Assembly (NCBI RefSeq): GCF_021233355.1
Contig: NZ_CP089507.1
Coordinates: forward strand, 2,977,001 to 3,041,000
Direction: 5' to 3'
Source: Luteimonas fraxinea
GTDB taxonomy: Bacteria > Pseudomonadota > Gammaproteobacteria > Xanthomonadales > Xanthomonadaceae
Length of the DNA: 64,000 nucleotides
Shown: in pieces, positions 45,953 to 54,402 of the stretch
Layout: every line of letters starts with the position of its first letter
Numbering within the stretch: position 1 is the stretch's first letter
The notes under the pieces: generated by a model
The model's database searches: none
Told to the model about the DNA's origin: nothing
Seen by the model: only the letters and a program-made list of their open reading frames with translations
Translations under genes and position numbers: made by a program

Positions 45953-46510
45953 TTACCTGGCCGGCTGCAGATAGACCCGGGTGCTGACCGCGATCTCGTT
46001 CGGGATCGTGCCGGTGTCCGCCCAGTCGCCACCACCCACGCCAAAATCGAGACGGCGCACGGTCGCGCGGCCCGACAGCAGCGGGCGCGCGCCGTCGGTC
46101 CAGGTGAAGGTCAGGGTCACCGGCTTGCGCACACCGCGCAGTTCCAGCGTGCCGTCAGCGGCGTATTGGCCATTGCCGAGATCGCGGAAGCCGGTCGCGG
46201 TGTAGGTCGCCTGCGCGAACTTCGATGCGTCGAAGAATGCGTTGCCGCGCATCTCGGTGTCGTAGTCGGCGTTCTGCGTGGTCGCGGTAGCGACGGGAAT
46301 GGTCACCGCGAGCTTGCCGGCCGCCAGATCGGCCGGATCGAAGCTGACCGTCGTACGGAAGCCCGGGAAGGTGCCGGAGAACGTCTCGCCCTGGTACTTC
46401 CCGGCGAACGCCAGTGAAGAGCCGGGTGCCTGCACGTAGTCGGCAGCGAAGGCGGGCAGGGCGAGTGCGGCGGTCAGTACGCCGAAAGCAAGGGAGCGGA
46501 TCATGCGCAT
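45953..46510 (-). CDS. YceI-family periplasmic protein (copy A)
   Basis: 185 residues with a signal peptide (MRMIRSLAFGVLTAALALPA FA, about 1-22). The mature part is the eight-strand lipocalin-like YceI barrel: GSSLAFAGKYQGETFSGTFP, TQNADYDTEMRGNAFFDASK, TGTLELRGVRKPVTLTFTW. The family binds polyisoprenoids such as ubiquinone precursors. Located 4 bp downstream of cytochrome b561 in the same operon, with another YceI on its other side. Confidence 0.93.
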   Translation of the reverse strand: MRMIRSLAFGVLTAALALPAFAADYVQAPGSSLAFAGKYQGETFSGTFPGFRTTVSFDPADLAAGKLAVTIPVATATTQNADYDTEMRGNAFFDASKFAQATYTATGFRDLGNGQYAADGTLELRGVRKPVTLTFTWTDGARPLLSGRATVRRLDFGVGGGDWADTGTIPNEIAVSTRVYLQPAR

Positions 46511-46514
46511 GTCA

Positions 46515-47099
46515 TCAGTCCTGAAGGGGGAGCGTCGGAGTGCGGGGGCGCAGCCAGCCACGCGGCAGCATGCGCGCCAGCGTGTCATCGCGCTGGAAGA
46601 TGTGGTGATACAGGGCGGCTGATGCGTGCAGCAGTGCAAGGCCGACCAGTGTCCAGAACAGCAGTTCGTGCACGTTGCCGGCGAGCTGGCGCAGGTCCGC
46701 ATCGCGCGTCACCAGTGACGGCAGATTGACCAGCTTGAACCACTGCAACGGATAGCCAGCGGCGGAATTGAAGGTCCAGCCGCTGAGCGGAATCGCGAAC
46801 AGCAGGCCGTAGAGCAGCCAGTGGGTGACCGACGCGACCCGGTCCTGCCAGCGCGGGGTACCGGGCACCGCACGCGGCGCGCCGGCGTACAGGCGCCACA
46901 ACAGACGCAGCGTCGCCAGCGCGAGGATCGTCAGGCCAAGCGACTTGTGCAGCGCGTAGATCTCGATCTTGGTCGGGCTGTTGCGCATGTCGCCCATGAC
47001 CAGCCCGAGGATGCCGGTCGTCAGAATCAACGCCACGACCAGCCAGTGCAGCAGCTGGCTGACGCCGCCCCAGCGGTCGGGTGGATTGCGGAGCGTCAC
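46515..47099 (-). CDS. Cytochrome b561 (CybB type)
   Basis: 194-residue membrane cytochrome. Four helices carry the haem-ligand histidines: VSQLLHWLVVALILTTGI, IEIYALHKSLGLTILALATL, ASVTHWLLYGLLFAIPLSGW and LAGNVHELLFWTLVGLALLH. It is the quinol/superoxide-oxidase type found beside YceI in many proteobacteria. Translation starts at GTG 47099, whose bases overlap the upstream YceI stop (GTGA), so the two are coupled. The b561/YceI association suggests a quinone-handling electron path in the periplasm. Confidence 0.95.
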   Translation of the reverse strand: MTLRNPPDRWGGVSQLLHWLVVALILTTGILGLVMGDMRNSPTKIEIYALHKSLGLTILALATLRLLWRLYAGAPRAVPGTPRWQDRVASVTHWLLYGLLFAIPLSGWTFNSAAGYPLQWFKLVNLPSLVTRDADLRQLAGNVHELLFWTLVGLALLHASAALYHHIFQRDDTLARMLPRGWLRPRTPTLPLQD

Positions 47100-47800
47100 G
47101 GATTCGGCTCCGTCGGCGGGGCTGCCGGCGTGGTTTCGACAGGCGTCTCTGGGGCAGGAAGGTTGGGACCGGCCGCTTCATCCGCCTCCGCCGCATCGCC
47201 CGCATCCGCGCCGCCGCGACTGCGAGAGGCTTCCACTTCGAGTCGAAGCTCGACGGCGTCGCCGATCACCGACTTCCACGCATCGATGCCGAACTCGGCG
47301 CGCGACAGCAAAGCGGTGGCCGAGAAGCCCACGGTGCGACGGAACGGCGGCAGCGGATAGCGCTTGAGTGCGTTGAGCACGACCTGCAACGCGACTTCGC
47401 GAGTCTCGCCGCGCAGGGTCAGATTGCCGTGCACGATCGCGCGCTGCGCGTCGATCGGCTCGATGCGGGTCGAGACAAACGTCGCGACCGGATGACGCTC
47501 GCCGTCGAGCAGATTGCGCGCGAGCGTCGCCTGGTTCCATTTCGCATCGCCCAGATCGACGCGTGCGATCGGAATCGACACCTCCACCCGCGCGGTGCTC
47601 CAGTCGTCGGGATCGAACACGATCGTGCCGGTACTGCCCGACACCGTGCCGATCGCCTTCGAAAAACCGGCATGGTCGATCGCGAACTGCACGCGGGTAT
47701 GCACCGGGTCCAATGCGTATTGCGCCGGCGCGGCCCACGCGGGCGCGCCGAGGCCCAGCAACAGAACGGATGGCAGGAAGAGCTGGCACGGCAGTCGCAT
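47096..47800 (-). CDS. YceI-family periplasmic protein (copy B) with acidic/Pro tail
   Basis: 234 residues. Signal peptide about 1-23 (PSVLLLGLGAPAWA). YceI barrel: DPVHTRVQFAIDHAGFSKAI, WSTARVEVSIPIARVDLGD, NLTLRGETREVALQVVLNAL and SRAEFGIDAWKSVIGDAVEL. After the barrel about 45 residues of Ala/Glu/Pro-rich sequence (ADAGDAAEADEAAGPNLPAP) form a disordered tail absent from copy A. First gene of a coupled YceI-b561-YceI operon. Confidence 0.92.
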   Translation of the reverse strand: MRLPCQLFLPSVLLLGLGAPAWAAPAQYALDPVHTRVQFAIDHAGFSKAIGTVSGSTGTIVFDPDDWSTARVEVSIPIARVDLGDAKWNQATLARNLLDGERHPVATFVSTRIEPIDAQRAIVHGNLTLRGETREVALQVVLNALKRYPLPPFRRTVGFSATALLSRAEFGIDAWKSVIGDAVELRLEVEASRSRGGADAGDAAEADEAAGPNLPAPETPVETTPAAPPTEPNP

Positions 47801-47950
47801 CGGAGAGTCCGGATGGCAGCGGAGCGGGCGATCGTGCCGATTCTAGGCGCGAGCTGTCGGCACGGCGCAACTTGCGGTGGCAACGCAGCGTTGCGAGGAT
47901 GCCCATCGGGACGCGCGTTCGACGCGCGGCAGTGCTGTACGGGGAGCGGG

Positions 47951-50900
47951 ATGCGTGTTGCAGGGATGATGCTGGTGTGGCTGTGGTGCTGCCTGTGGGC
48001 CGGCGGCGCGTGGGCGCAGAACGGCGCAGTCACCGCCAGCATTCCGCAGCCGCGGCAGATCGGCGTGCTGGATGGGCTGCCGTCGAATCGCGTGAACGCC
48101 ATCGCCGAAGACAGGCAAGGCTATCTGTGGATCGCCACGCGCGACGGACTGGCGCGCTACGACGGCGTGGGCTTCCGTGTCTGGCGCGTCGAGGACGGGC
48201 TCGGCGACAACTACGTCTGGGCGGTGCACGTCGATGCGCAGGACCGTGTCTGGGTCGGGACGCGGCGTGGTGGCCTGTCGATGCTGGATGCGGAGCGCAC
48301 CACGTTCACGCGTTACAACCACGACACCCACCCCGAGATCGGTGTCGACGATGTCTGGGCGGTGATGTCGACGCCGGATGGGGCGATCTGGTTCGGGACT
48401 GCGGAGTCGGGTCTCTACCGGCTCGCGCCGGATGGCGGGCTGCGGCGTTTCCGTTCGGATCCGGACGACCCACGCAGCTTGCCGGCGGATGGCGTCAGCT
48501 ACGTCGTGCCTGCTGCCGATGGCGCGCTGTGGGTGGGCACAAAGCACGGTGTCGCGCGATGGACAGGGCGCAATTTCGAACGTGTTGCGATTCCGGCAAT
48601 CGCTTCTGGAATGGTCAACGGTCTTACTTTCGATGCAGTGGGTGATCTGTGGGTCGGTATGCCAGGCGGCGGCGTGGTGCGACGCGTAGACGGCCGCGCC
48701 GAAATGATGCCGGAGGTCGATCCGGTGATGCGTGCGCCCGTCTTGCATATGCTCGTCCAGGATCGCCAGGGCGCGCGCTGGTTCGACACGCGCAGCGGCC
48801 TCGCGCGTGAGGTGGATGGCCGTCTCGATGATGTGCCGCTTTACAGCTTCGCCAGTCGGGGACCCGTGCGACCGTCGTGGTCGTCCGCATTTCAGGATCG
48901 CGAAGGCGGGCTTTGGTTCGCGAGCATGGATGCGGGACTCTGGTATCTGCCTGCGAATTGGCGCAACTTTACCGTGCTGCAGCGGCGCGTGACGGATCCA
49001 ACCACAGCGGCGAATGCGTTCGTGCACGGTGTGGCACCGGCTGCCGATGGCGGTTTCTGGCTTGTCGGCAACGGCGGCGTCCTCGATCATCTCGATCCTG
49101 GTACGGGTGTCATCCAGCACCGCCTGTCTCAGGTCTGCGGCCACCAGGCCAACCGTAGTGTCCACGAAACCAGCGACGGTATTGTCTGGATCGGTTGCTT
49201 CCGGCAACTGGTGCGCTTCGATCCGGTCACCGGCGATGTGCGGCGCTGGTACCAGGATGATGAAGACGCGCCTGCACCTGATGGTCAGCACATCGACACC
49301 ATCGTCGAGCAAAATGACGGCACCGTCTGGTTCGCCAGTGATCTGGAGCTGCAAGCGCGTGCGCCTGACGGGCGTCTGATCGAGTCAATTCGAGCAGGCG
49401 ATGGCCGAGGCATTCCGTCGCTGGTCCGGCCGATGACGATTGCGCAGGCGCCTGAAGGTGGAATCTGGCTCGCGACCACGCGTGGCATCTACGCGTGGAA
49501 GAGCGAGAGCCGCACCTTCGAGCCGCTGCCCGGCGCGCCACAGCGCACGATCAGCGCGATCGCGCAACAGGGAACGGACACCGTCTGGCTGGCGGGGCCG
49601 GGGACGCTGGAGGCCTATCACTGGAATGGCGCGCTGCTGACGCGGCAACTCGCCTTCGGACGTGCGAACGGACTGCCGCAGGTGATGCCCGGCGGGATCG
49701 CCGTCGACGCCAGCGGTACGGTCTGGATCACTACCGTGCGAGGGCTGGTGCGTCTGGATCCAACGACATCGCGCATCCGTGTCTATGGCGTGCGCGACGG
49801 ATTGCCGAGCCAGGAATTCAGTGAACAGCACATCGGCGTGTCGCGCGACGGCCACTTCGCGGTCGGCACCGGCGAAGGGCTGCTGCTGTTCCATCCAAGT
49901 GACGTGCATCGACGCGACGAAACGCCTCCGCTGGTGATCGAGTCGATCGATCTGCGTCGCGACGACGACCAGGTCGACCTTCCGACGCAGGGCCCGATCG
50001 AGCTGCGCCACGGAGACCGTGACCTGCGCGTGGGCGCACGCCTGCTGTCATTCACCGATGCGCATGCCCACCACTACCGGTTCCGCCTGGAGGGGTACGA
50101 GTCGGAGTGGGTGGATGCAGACGTCACGGCAGAACGTGTATTCCCGCGGCTCGAGCCCGGGCGGTACACCCTGCACGTGGAGGCTCGGACCGAGGACGGC
50201 GAATGGACCGCATTGGCGCCATTGGCCATCCACCAGGCGCCACCGTGGTGGCGCACGGTCTGGGCGCTGCTGGGGCTGCTGCTGCTCGTGGGCTTCGTGC
50301 TGTGGTGGGTGGCCCGCGCCTATCGCGCACGTCTCAAGCGTCGCCATGCCTGGCAGCTCGCCGAGGACAAGCGCAAGCTCGCCGAGCAGGCCTCCCTCGC
50401 GAAAACACGCTTCCTCGCCACGCTGGGCCATGAAGTCCGCACACCGATGACCGGCGTGCTTGGCATGAGCGAACTGTTGCTCCACACGACACTGGATCCG
50501 CGTCAGCGCGGCTATGCCGAATCGATCCGCCGCGCGGGCGATCATCTGATGCGGCTGGTCAACGACGCACTCGATCTCGCACGCATCGAAGCCGGCAGGC
50601 TCGAGCTCGATCCGCAGCCCTTTGAAGTCGCGCGGCTGGTGCAGGATGTAGTCGCGATGTGCGCGCCGATGGCGCGGCAGAAGTCGCTGGGCTTCGACGT
50701 CGCCATCGATCCGTCCGTGCAAGCATGGGTGCTCGGTGATCCGGGGCGTGTGCGCCAGATCCTGCTCAACCTGCTGGGCAACGCGGTCAAGTTCACAGAG
50801 AGCGGCAGTGTCGGTCTGCGGGTGGATGTCGACGCGGCGGGCGCGCTGTGTTTCGTCGTCACCGACACCGGGCCGGGCCTGAGCAAGGAGCAGCGCGAGC

Positions 50901-51547
50901 GCCTGTTCCGCCGGTTCGAACAGGCCGAAGGCGCGCGCACCGCATCACGCTATGGCGGCAGCGGTCTCGGGCTCGCCATCAGCCAGGAGCTGTCGGCGAC
51001 GATGGGCGGGCATATCGAAGTCGACAGCACGCCCGGGGAAGGCACGCGCTTCCGCGTGGTCCTGCCGCTGCCGGTGGTGACCGATCCGCAGCATCCGCAG
51101 ATCGAGTCCGGCGTCGAGCGCATCACGTCCGCGGTCGGGCTGGAAATCCTGCTGGTCGAGGACGACCAGACGGTGTCCGAAGTGATTGCCGGATTGCTGC
51201 AGTCGCAGGGCCACGAAGTCGTGCACGTGATGCACGGCCTCGGTGCCTTGTCGGAGATCGCCACGCGCAGCTTCGATCTGGCGTTGCTCGATCTCGATCT
51301 GCCAGGCATTGATGGTCTGACCCTCGCCGGCATGATGCGCGCGCACGGTTTCGTCCAGCCGATGGTCGCGGTCACCGCGCGCGCGGATGCCGATGCCGAA
51401 GCCGCCGCGCGCGTCGCCGGTTTCGACGGTTTTCTGCGCAAGCCGCTGACCGGCGAGATGCTGTCCGACACCCTGGCGTGGACCTGGCGACCGACGCGCG
51501 ACGACGATGAGCCGGATGCCGAGCTCTCCGGCTATGACGAGCGCTGA
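47951..51547 (+). CDS. Hybrid histidine kinase with periplasmic beta-propeller sensor
   Basis: 1198 residues. Signal peptide about 1-22 (MRVAGMMLVWLWCCLWAGGA), then about 12-14 two-component-propeller blades up to 670 (LPSNRVNAIAEDRQGYLWIA, VWAVHVDAQDRVWVGTRRGG, GVDDVWAVMSTPDGAIWFGT), a Y_Y_Y domain (about 690-760: HYRFRLEGYESEWVDADVTA) and one membrane helix (about 772-795). Inside: HisKA with H827 in LGHEVRTPMTGVLGMSE, HATPase (ILLNLLGNAVKFTES, TDTGPGLS, GGSGLGLAISQEL), and a receiver domain with D1114 in LALLDLDLPGIDG. No DNA-binding output domain follows, unlike Bacteroides hybrids, so phosphorelay to an Hpt/response regulator elsewhere is implied. The ligand is unknown. SD GGGGAG precedes ATG 47951. 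Confidence 0.93.
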   Translation: MRVAGMMLVWLWCCLWAGGAWAQNGAVTASIPQPRQIGVLDGLPSNRVNAIAEDRQGYLWIATRDGLARYDGVGFRVWRVEDGLGDNYVWAVHVDAQDRVWVGTRRGGLSMLDAERTTFTRYNHDTHPEIGVDDVWAVMSTPDGAIWFGTAESGLYRLAPDGGLRRFRSDPDDPRSLPADGVSYVVPAADGALWVGTKHGVARWTGRNFERVAIPAIASGMVNGLTFDAVGDLWVGMPGGGVVRRVDGRAEMMPEVDPVMRAPVLHMLVQDRQGARWFDTRSGLAREVDGRLDDVPLYSFASRGPVRPSWSSAFQDREGGLWFASMDAGLWYLPANWRNFTVLQRRVTDPTTAANAFVHGVAPAADGGFWLVGNGGVLDHLDPGTGVIQHRLSQVCGHQANRSVHETSDGIVWIGCFRQLVRFDPVTGDVRRWYQDDEDAPAPDGQHIDTIVEQNDGTVWFASDLELQARAPDGRLIESIRAGDGRGIPSLVRPMTIAQAPEGGIWLATTRGIYAWKSESRTFEPLPGAPQRTISAIAQQGTDTVWLAGPGTLEAYHWNGALLTRQLAFGRANGLPQVMPGGIAVDASGTVWITTVRGLVRLDPTTSRIRVYGVRDGLPSQEFSEQHIGVSRDGHFAVGTGEGLLLFHPSDVHRRDETPPLVIESIDLRRDDDQVDLPTQGPIELRHGDRDLRVGARLLSFTDAHAHHYRFRLEGYESEWVDADVTAERVFPRLEPGRYTLHVEARTEDGEWTALAPLAIHQAPPWWRTVWALLGLLLLVGFVLWWVARAYRARLKRRHAWQLAEDKRKLAEQASLAKTRFLATLGHEVRTPMTGVLGMSELLLHTTLDPRQRGYAESIRRAGDHLMRLVNDALDLARIEAGRLELDPQPFEVARLVQDVVAMCAPMARQKSLGFDVAIDPSVQAWVLGDPGRVRQILLNLLGNAVKFTESGSVGLRVDVDAAGALCFVVTDTGPGLSKEQRERLFRRFEQAEGARTASRYGGSGLGLAISQELSATMGGHIEVDSTPGEGTRFRVVLPLPVVTDPQHPQIESGVERITSAVGLEILLVEDDQTVSEVIAGLLQSQGHEVVHVMHGLGALSEIATRSFDLALLDLDLPGIDGLTLAGMMRAHGFVQPMVAVTARADADAEAAARVAGFDGFLRKPLTGEMLSDTLAWTWRPTRDDDEPDAELSGYDER

Positions 51548-51653
51548 CGCACGCTGAACCGCGGCAGCGGGCGCGCGCCGGCGTCTCATATCCCGCGACA
51601 GCGCGGTTGCAGGCTTGCCGCCTCGTGCACAAGCCGCTACCCACACTGCGCCC

Positions 51654-52655
51654 ATGGCCGCCGCGTCCAATGATCTGATCCAGCTGCGCCCGGAAGGGCT
51701 GTACTGCCCCGCGGGCGATTTCCATATCGACCCGTGGCGCCCGGTGCCGCGCGCGGTGATCACGCATGGGCACGGCGACCACGCCCGCACGGGCATGGGC
51801 GCGTATCACACGACCCGGATCGGTCTGCCGATCCTCGAATGGCGGCTCGGCGAGCAGATCTACGCGGCGCACGAATACGGCGTGCCGTTCGAGATGGGCA
51901 GTGCCACGGTGTCGCTGCATCCGGCCGGCCACGTGCTGGGCTCGGCGCAGGTGCGCGTCGAGGTGGACGGCGAAGTCTGGGTGGCGTCGGGCGACTACAA
52001 GCGCCAGCACGACCCGACCTGCGACCCGTTCGAGGTCGTGCGCTGCGACACCTTCATCACGGAGGCGACGTTCGGGCTGCCGGTCTACCGCTGGCCGGAC
52101 ACGTCCGAGGTCGCACGCGACATCGTCGCCTGGCGCGACCGCTGCGCCGAACGCGGCGAGGCGGCGATTCTCTACTGCTACGCGCTGGGCAAGGCGCAGC
52201 GCGTACTGGCCGAACTCGCAGTGCATACCGACGAACCCGTGCTGCTACATGGCGCCGTCGCGACCGGCGTCGAGGTGTATCGCCGCGCCGGCGTGTCACT
52301 GATCGACACATTGCCGGTGGCCGACACCGACAAGGCCGCCGACTTCGCTGGCAAACTCGTCCTCGCGCCGCCGTCCGCTGCGGGTAGTTCCTGGATCCGC
52401 CGCTTCCGCCGCGCCCAGCAGGGTTTTGCATCTGGCTGGATGCAGATCCGCGGCAACCGGCGCCGCCGCAACTACGACCGCGGCTTCGTGGTGTCCGATC
52501 ATGCCGACTGGCCTGACCTGATGCGCACCGTGCGCGAAACCGGCGCTTCGCGCGTGATCGCAACGCATGGCAACACCGACGCGATCATCCGCGCGCTGCG
52601 CGAGGACGGGATTGCGGCCGAGGCGTTCCGCACGGATTTCGGGGGCGAAGAATGA
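51654..52655 (+). CDS. Ligase-associated DNA exonuclease (metallo-beta-lactamase fold)
   Basis: 333 residues of the LhpExo/SNM1-like group. The metal-site motif THGHGDHARTGMG occupies the first loop, with HPAGHVLGSAQVRVEVDGE and a later SDHAD and THG as further ligands. Members trim DNA 3'/5' ends before joining. It begins the four-gene ligase-associated repair cluster, whose presence in one strand with tiny gaps is itself evidence. ATG 51654 is chosen over an upstream ATG because it begins the conserved LIQLRPEGLYCPAG region. Confidence 0.93.
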   Translation: MAAASNDLIQLRPEGLYCPAGDFHIDPWRPVPRAVITHGHGDHARTGMGAYHTTRIGLPILEWRLGEQIYAAHEYGVPFEMGSATVSLHPAGHVLGSAQVRVEVDGEVWVASGDYKRQHDPTCDPFEVVRCDTFITEATFGLPVYRWPDTSEVARDIVAWRDRCAERGEAAILYCYALGKAQRVLAELAVHTDEPVLLHGAVATGVEVYRRAGVSLIDTLPVADTDKAADFAGKLVLAPPSAAGSSWIRRFRRAQQGFASGWMQIRGNRRRRNYDRGFVVSDHADWPDLMRTVRETGASRVIATHGNTDAIIRALREDGIAAEAFRTDFGGEE

Positions 52656-52695
52656 TGGTGCTTCGCAGTGCGCCCGCTGCTTCCGGGCGGTCGAT

Positions 52696-54402
52696 ATGAA
52701 GCGCTTCGCACAGCTCTATCGCGAGCTCGACCAGAGCACCGCCACGCTGGACAAGCGCGCGGCGCTGATCCGCTATTTCCGTGAGGCGCCGCCGCGCGAT
52801 GCGGCATGGGCCTTGTATCTGCTCTCGGGCGGCAAGGTTGCCAGTGCGCGCAAGAAGATCGCCAATACCCGCGAACTGCGCGAGTGGATCGCGGTCGAGT
52901 CGGGCACACCCGACTGGCTGGTCGACGACAGCTACGACCAGGTCGGCGATCTGGGTGAGACGCTGGCGCTGCTGCTGGGCGATCCGGCCGAAGCATCGCC
53001 GGACGTCGCGCTTGCGGACTGGATCGAGACAAAACTGCTGCCAGTCGCCAACAAGGACGTCGAGATCCGCCGCGCCGTCATCGTCGACGCCTGGCGCACG
53101 CTGCGTTTCGATGAGCGCTTGCTGTTCAACAAGCTGTTGACTGGCGCCTTGCGCGTCGGCGTATCGCAGCGACTGGTGCAGCAGGCGCTGGCCGAGCTGA
53201 CCGGCATCGACATTGCACGGCTCGCGCAACGCATGCTCGGCAGCTGGGCGCCGACGCCGGATTTCCTGCGCGATCTGCTGTCGCCCGAGGAACTGCCCGG
53301 CGATCGCCAGCAGCCGTATCCGTTCTTTCTCGCCTCGCCGCTGGAGTCGGCATTGCGCGCAGAAGCGGGCCTGCCCGAAGCGGAGCCTGTCGAAGAGGGC
53401 GAGCCGACCGTCGCGCCCGACATCGTTGCGCTCGCCAACGATCCCGATGCCGTCGCGCGTGCGCTCGGTCCTATCGAGGACTGGCTGCTCGAATGGAAGT
53501 GGGACGGCATCCGGCTGCAGCTGCTGCGTCGCGATGGCGAGGTCGCACTGTGGTCGCGCGGCGAGGAGCGTCTGGATGGACGTTTTCCCGAGATCGAAGC
53601 GTCGGCGATGTCACTGCCCGACGGCGTGGTGCTCGACGGCGAACTCCTGGCCTGGCGCGCGGACGACGATGCGCCGCTTCCATTCACCGCACTGCAGACG
53701 CGCATCCAGCGGCTCAAGCCCGGACCAAAGACGCTGGCGGACACGCCGGTGCGCCTGCAGGTCTACGACCTGCTCGAACGCGACGGCGAAGACTGGCGCG
53801 CGCGGCCGCAGTTTGAGCGCCGCGCGGCACTAGAGACCCTGATCACAGCGCACGGCGATCCGCGCATCGTGGTGTCGCCACGTGTCGACGTCGCCGACTG
53901 GTCGTCGGCGGCGCAGTTGCGCGAGGAAGCGCGCGATCGCGGCGTCGAAGGCCTGATGCTCAAGCGTGCCAGCGCGCAGTACCAGACCGGTCGGCGTCGC
54001 GGCGACTGGTGGAAGTGGAAGATCGATCCGCTGACCATCGATGCGGTGCTGCTCTATGCGCAGGCCGGGCACGGTCGCCGCAGCACGCTCTACACCGACT
54101 ACACCTTCGGCCTGTGGGACGGCGACACCCTGGTACCGGTGGCGAAGGCGTATTCCGGCCTTGACGACAGCGAAATCCTCGCGCTCGACAAGTGGATCCG
54201 CGCCCACACGCTGGAACGCTTCGGACCGGTGCGCTCGGTGCGCGCGCATCATGTGTTCGAACTCGGCTTCGAAGCGGTCAACGTGTCTAAGCGGCACAAG
54301 TCCGGCATCGCAGTGCGGTTCCCGCGCATCCTGCGCTGGCGCCACGACAAGCCGATGGCCGAGGCCGACCGGCTGGATACCTTGAAGGCACTGGCGCGAT
54401 GA
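52696..54402 (+). CDS. ATP-dependent DNA ligase of the Lhp (LigB-like) type
   Basis: 568 residues. The adenylated lysine is K268 in LEWKWDGIRLQLLRRDGEVA (motif I KxDG as KWDG). Other motifs: VVLDGELLAW, LQVYDLLERDGEDW (III-IV), EGLMLKRASAQYQTGR (V) and WWKWKIDPLTIDAVLLYAQA. The N-terminal domain (about 1-200) is the helical region of eukaryote-like ligases and the C-terminal part is the OB fold. No polymerase or nuclease domain is fused. Starts 40 bp after the exonuclease; the stop overlaps the helicase start (ATGA). Confidence 0.96.
   Translation: MKRFAQLYRELDQSTATLDKRAALIRYFREAPPRDAAWALYLLSGGKVASARKKIANTRELREWIAVESGTPDWLVDDSYDQVGDLGETLALLLGDPAEASPDVALADWIETKLLPVANKDVEIRRAVIVDAWRTLRFDERLLFNKLLTGALRVGVSQRLVQQALAELTGIDIARLAQRMLGSWAPTPDFLRDLLSPEELPGDRQQPYPFFLASPLESALRAEAGLPEAEPVEEGEPTVAPDIVALANDPDAVARALGPIEDWLLEWKWDGIRLQLLRRDGEVALWSRGEERLDGRFPEIEASAMSLPDGVVLDGELLAWRADDDAPLPFTALQTRIQRLKPGPKTLADTPVRLQVYDLLERDGEDWRARPQFERRAALETLITAHGDPRIVVSPRVDVADWSSAAQLREEARDRGVEGLMLKRASAQYQTGRRRGDWWKWKIDPLTIDAVLLYAQAGHGRRSTLYTDYTFGLWDGDTLVPVAKAYSGLDDSEILALDKWIRAHTLERFGPVRSVRAHHVFELGFEAVNVSKRHKSGIAVRFPRILRWRHDKPMAEADRLDTLKALAR

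Noticed and set aside
51557..51608. AACCGCG/CGCGGTT inverted repeat upstream of the ligase-associated cluster
   Set aside because: The arms are 7 bp apart by about 38 nt, with no T-run and no resemblance to a LexA box; it may be chance in GC-rich DNA.
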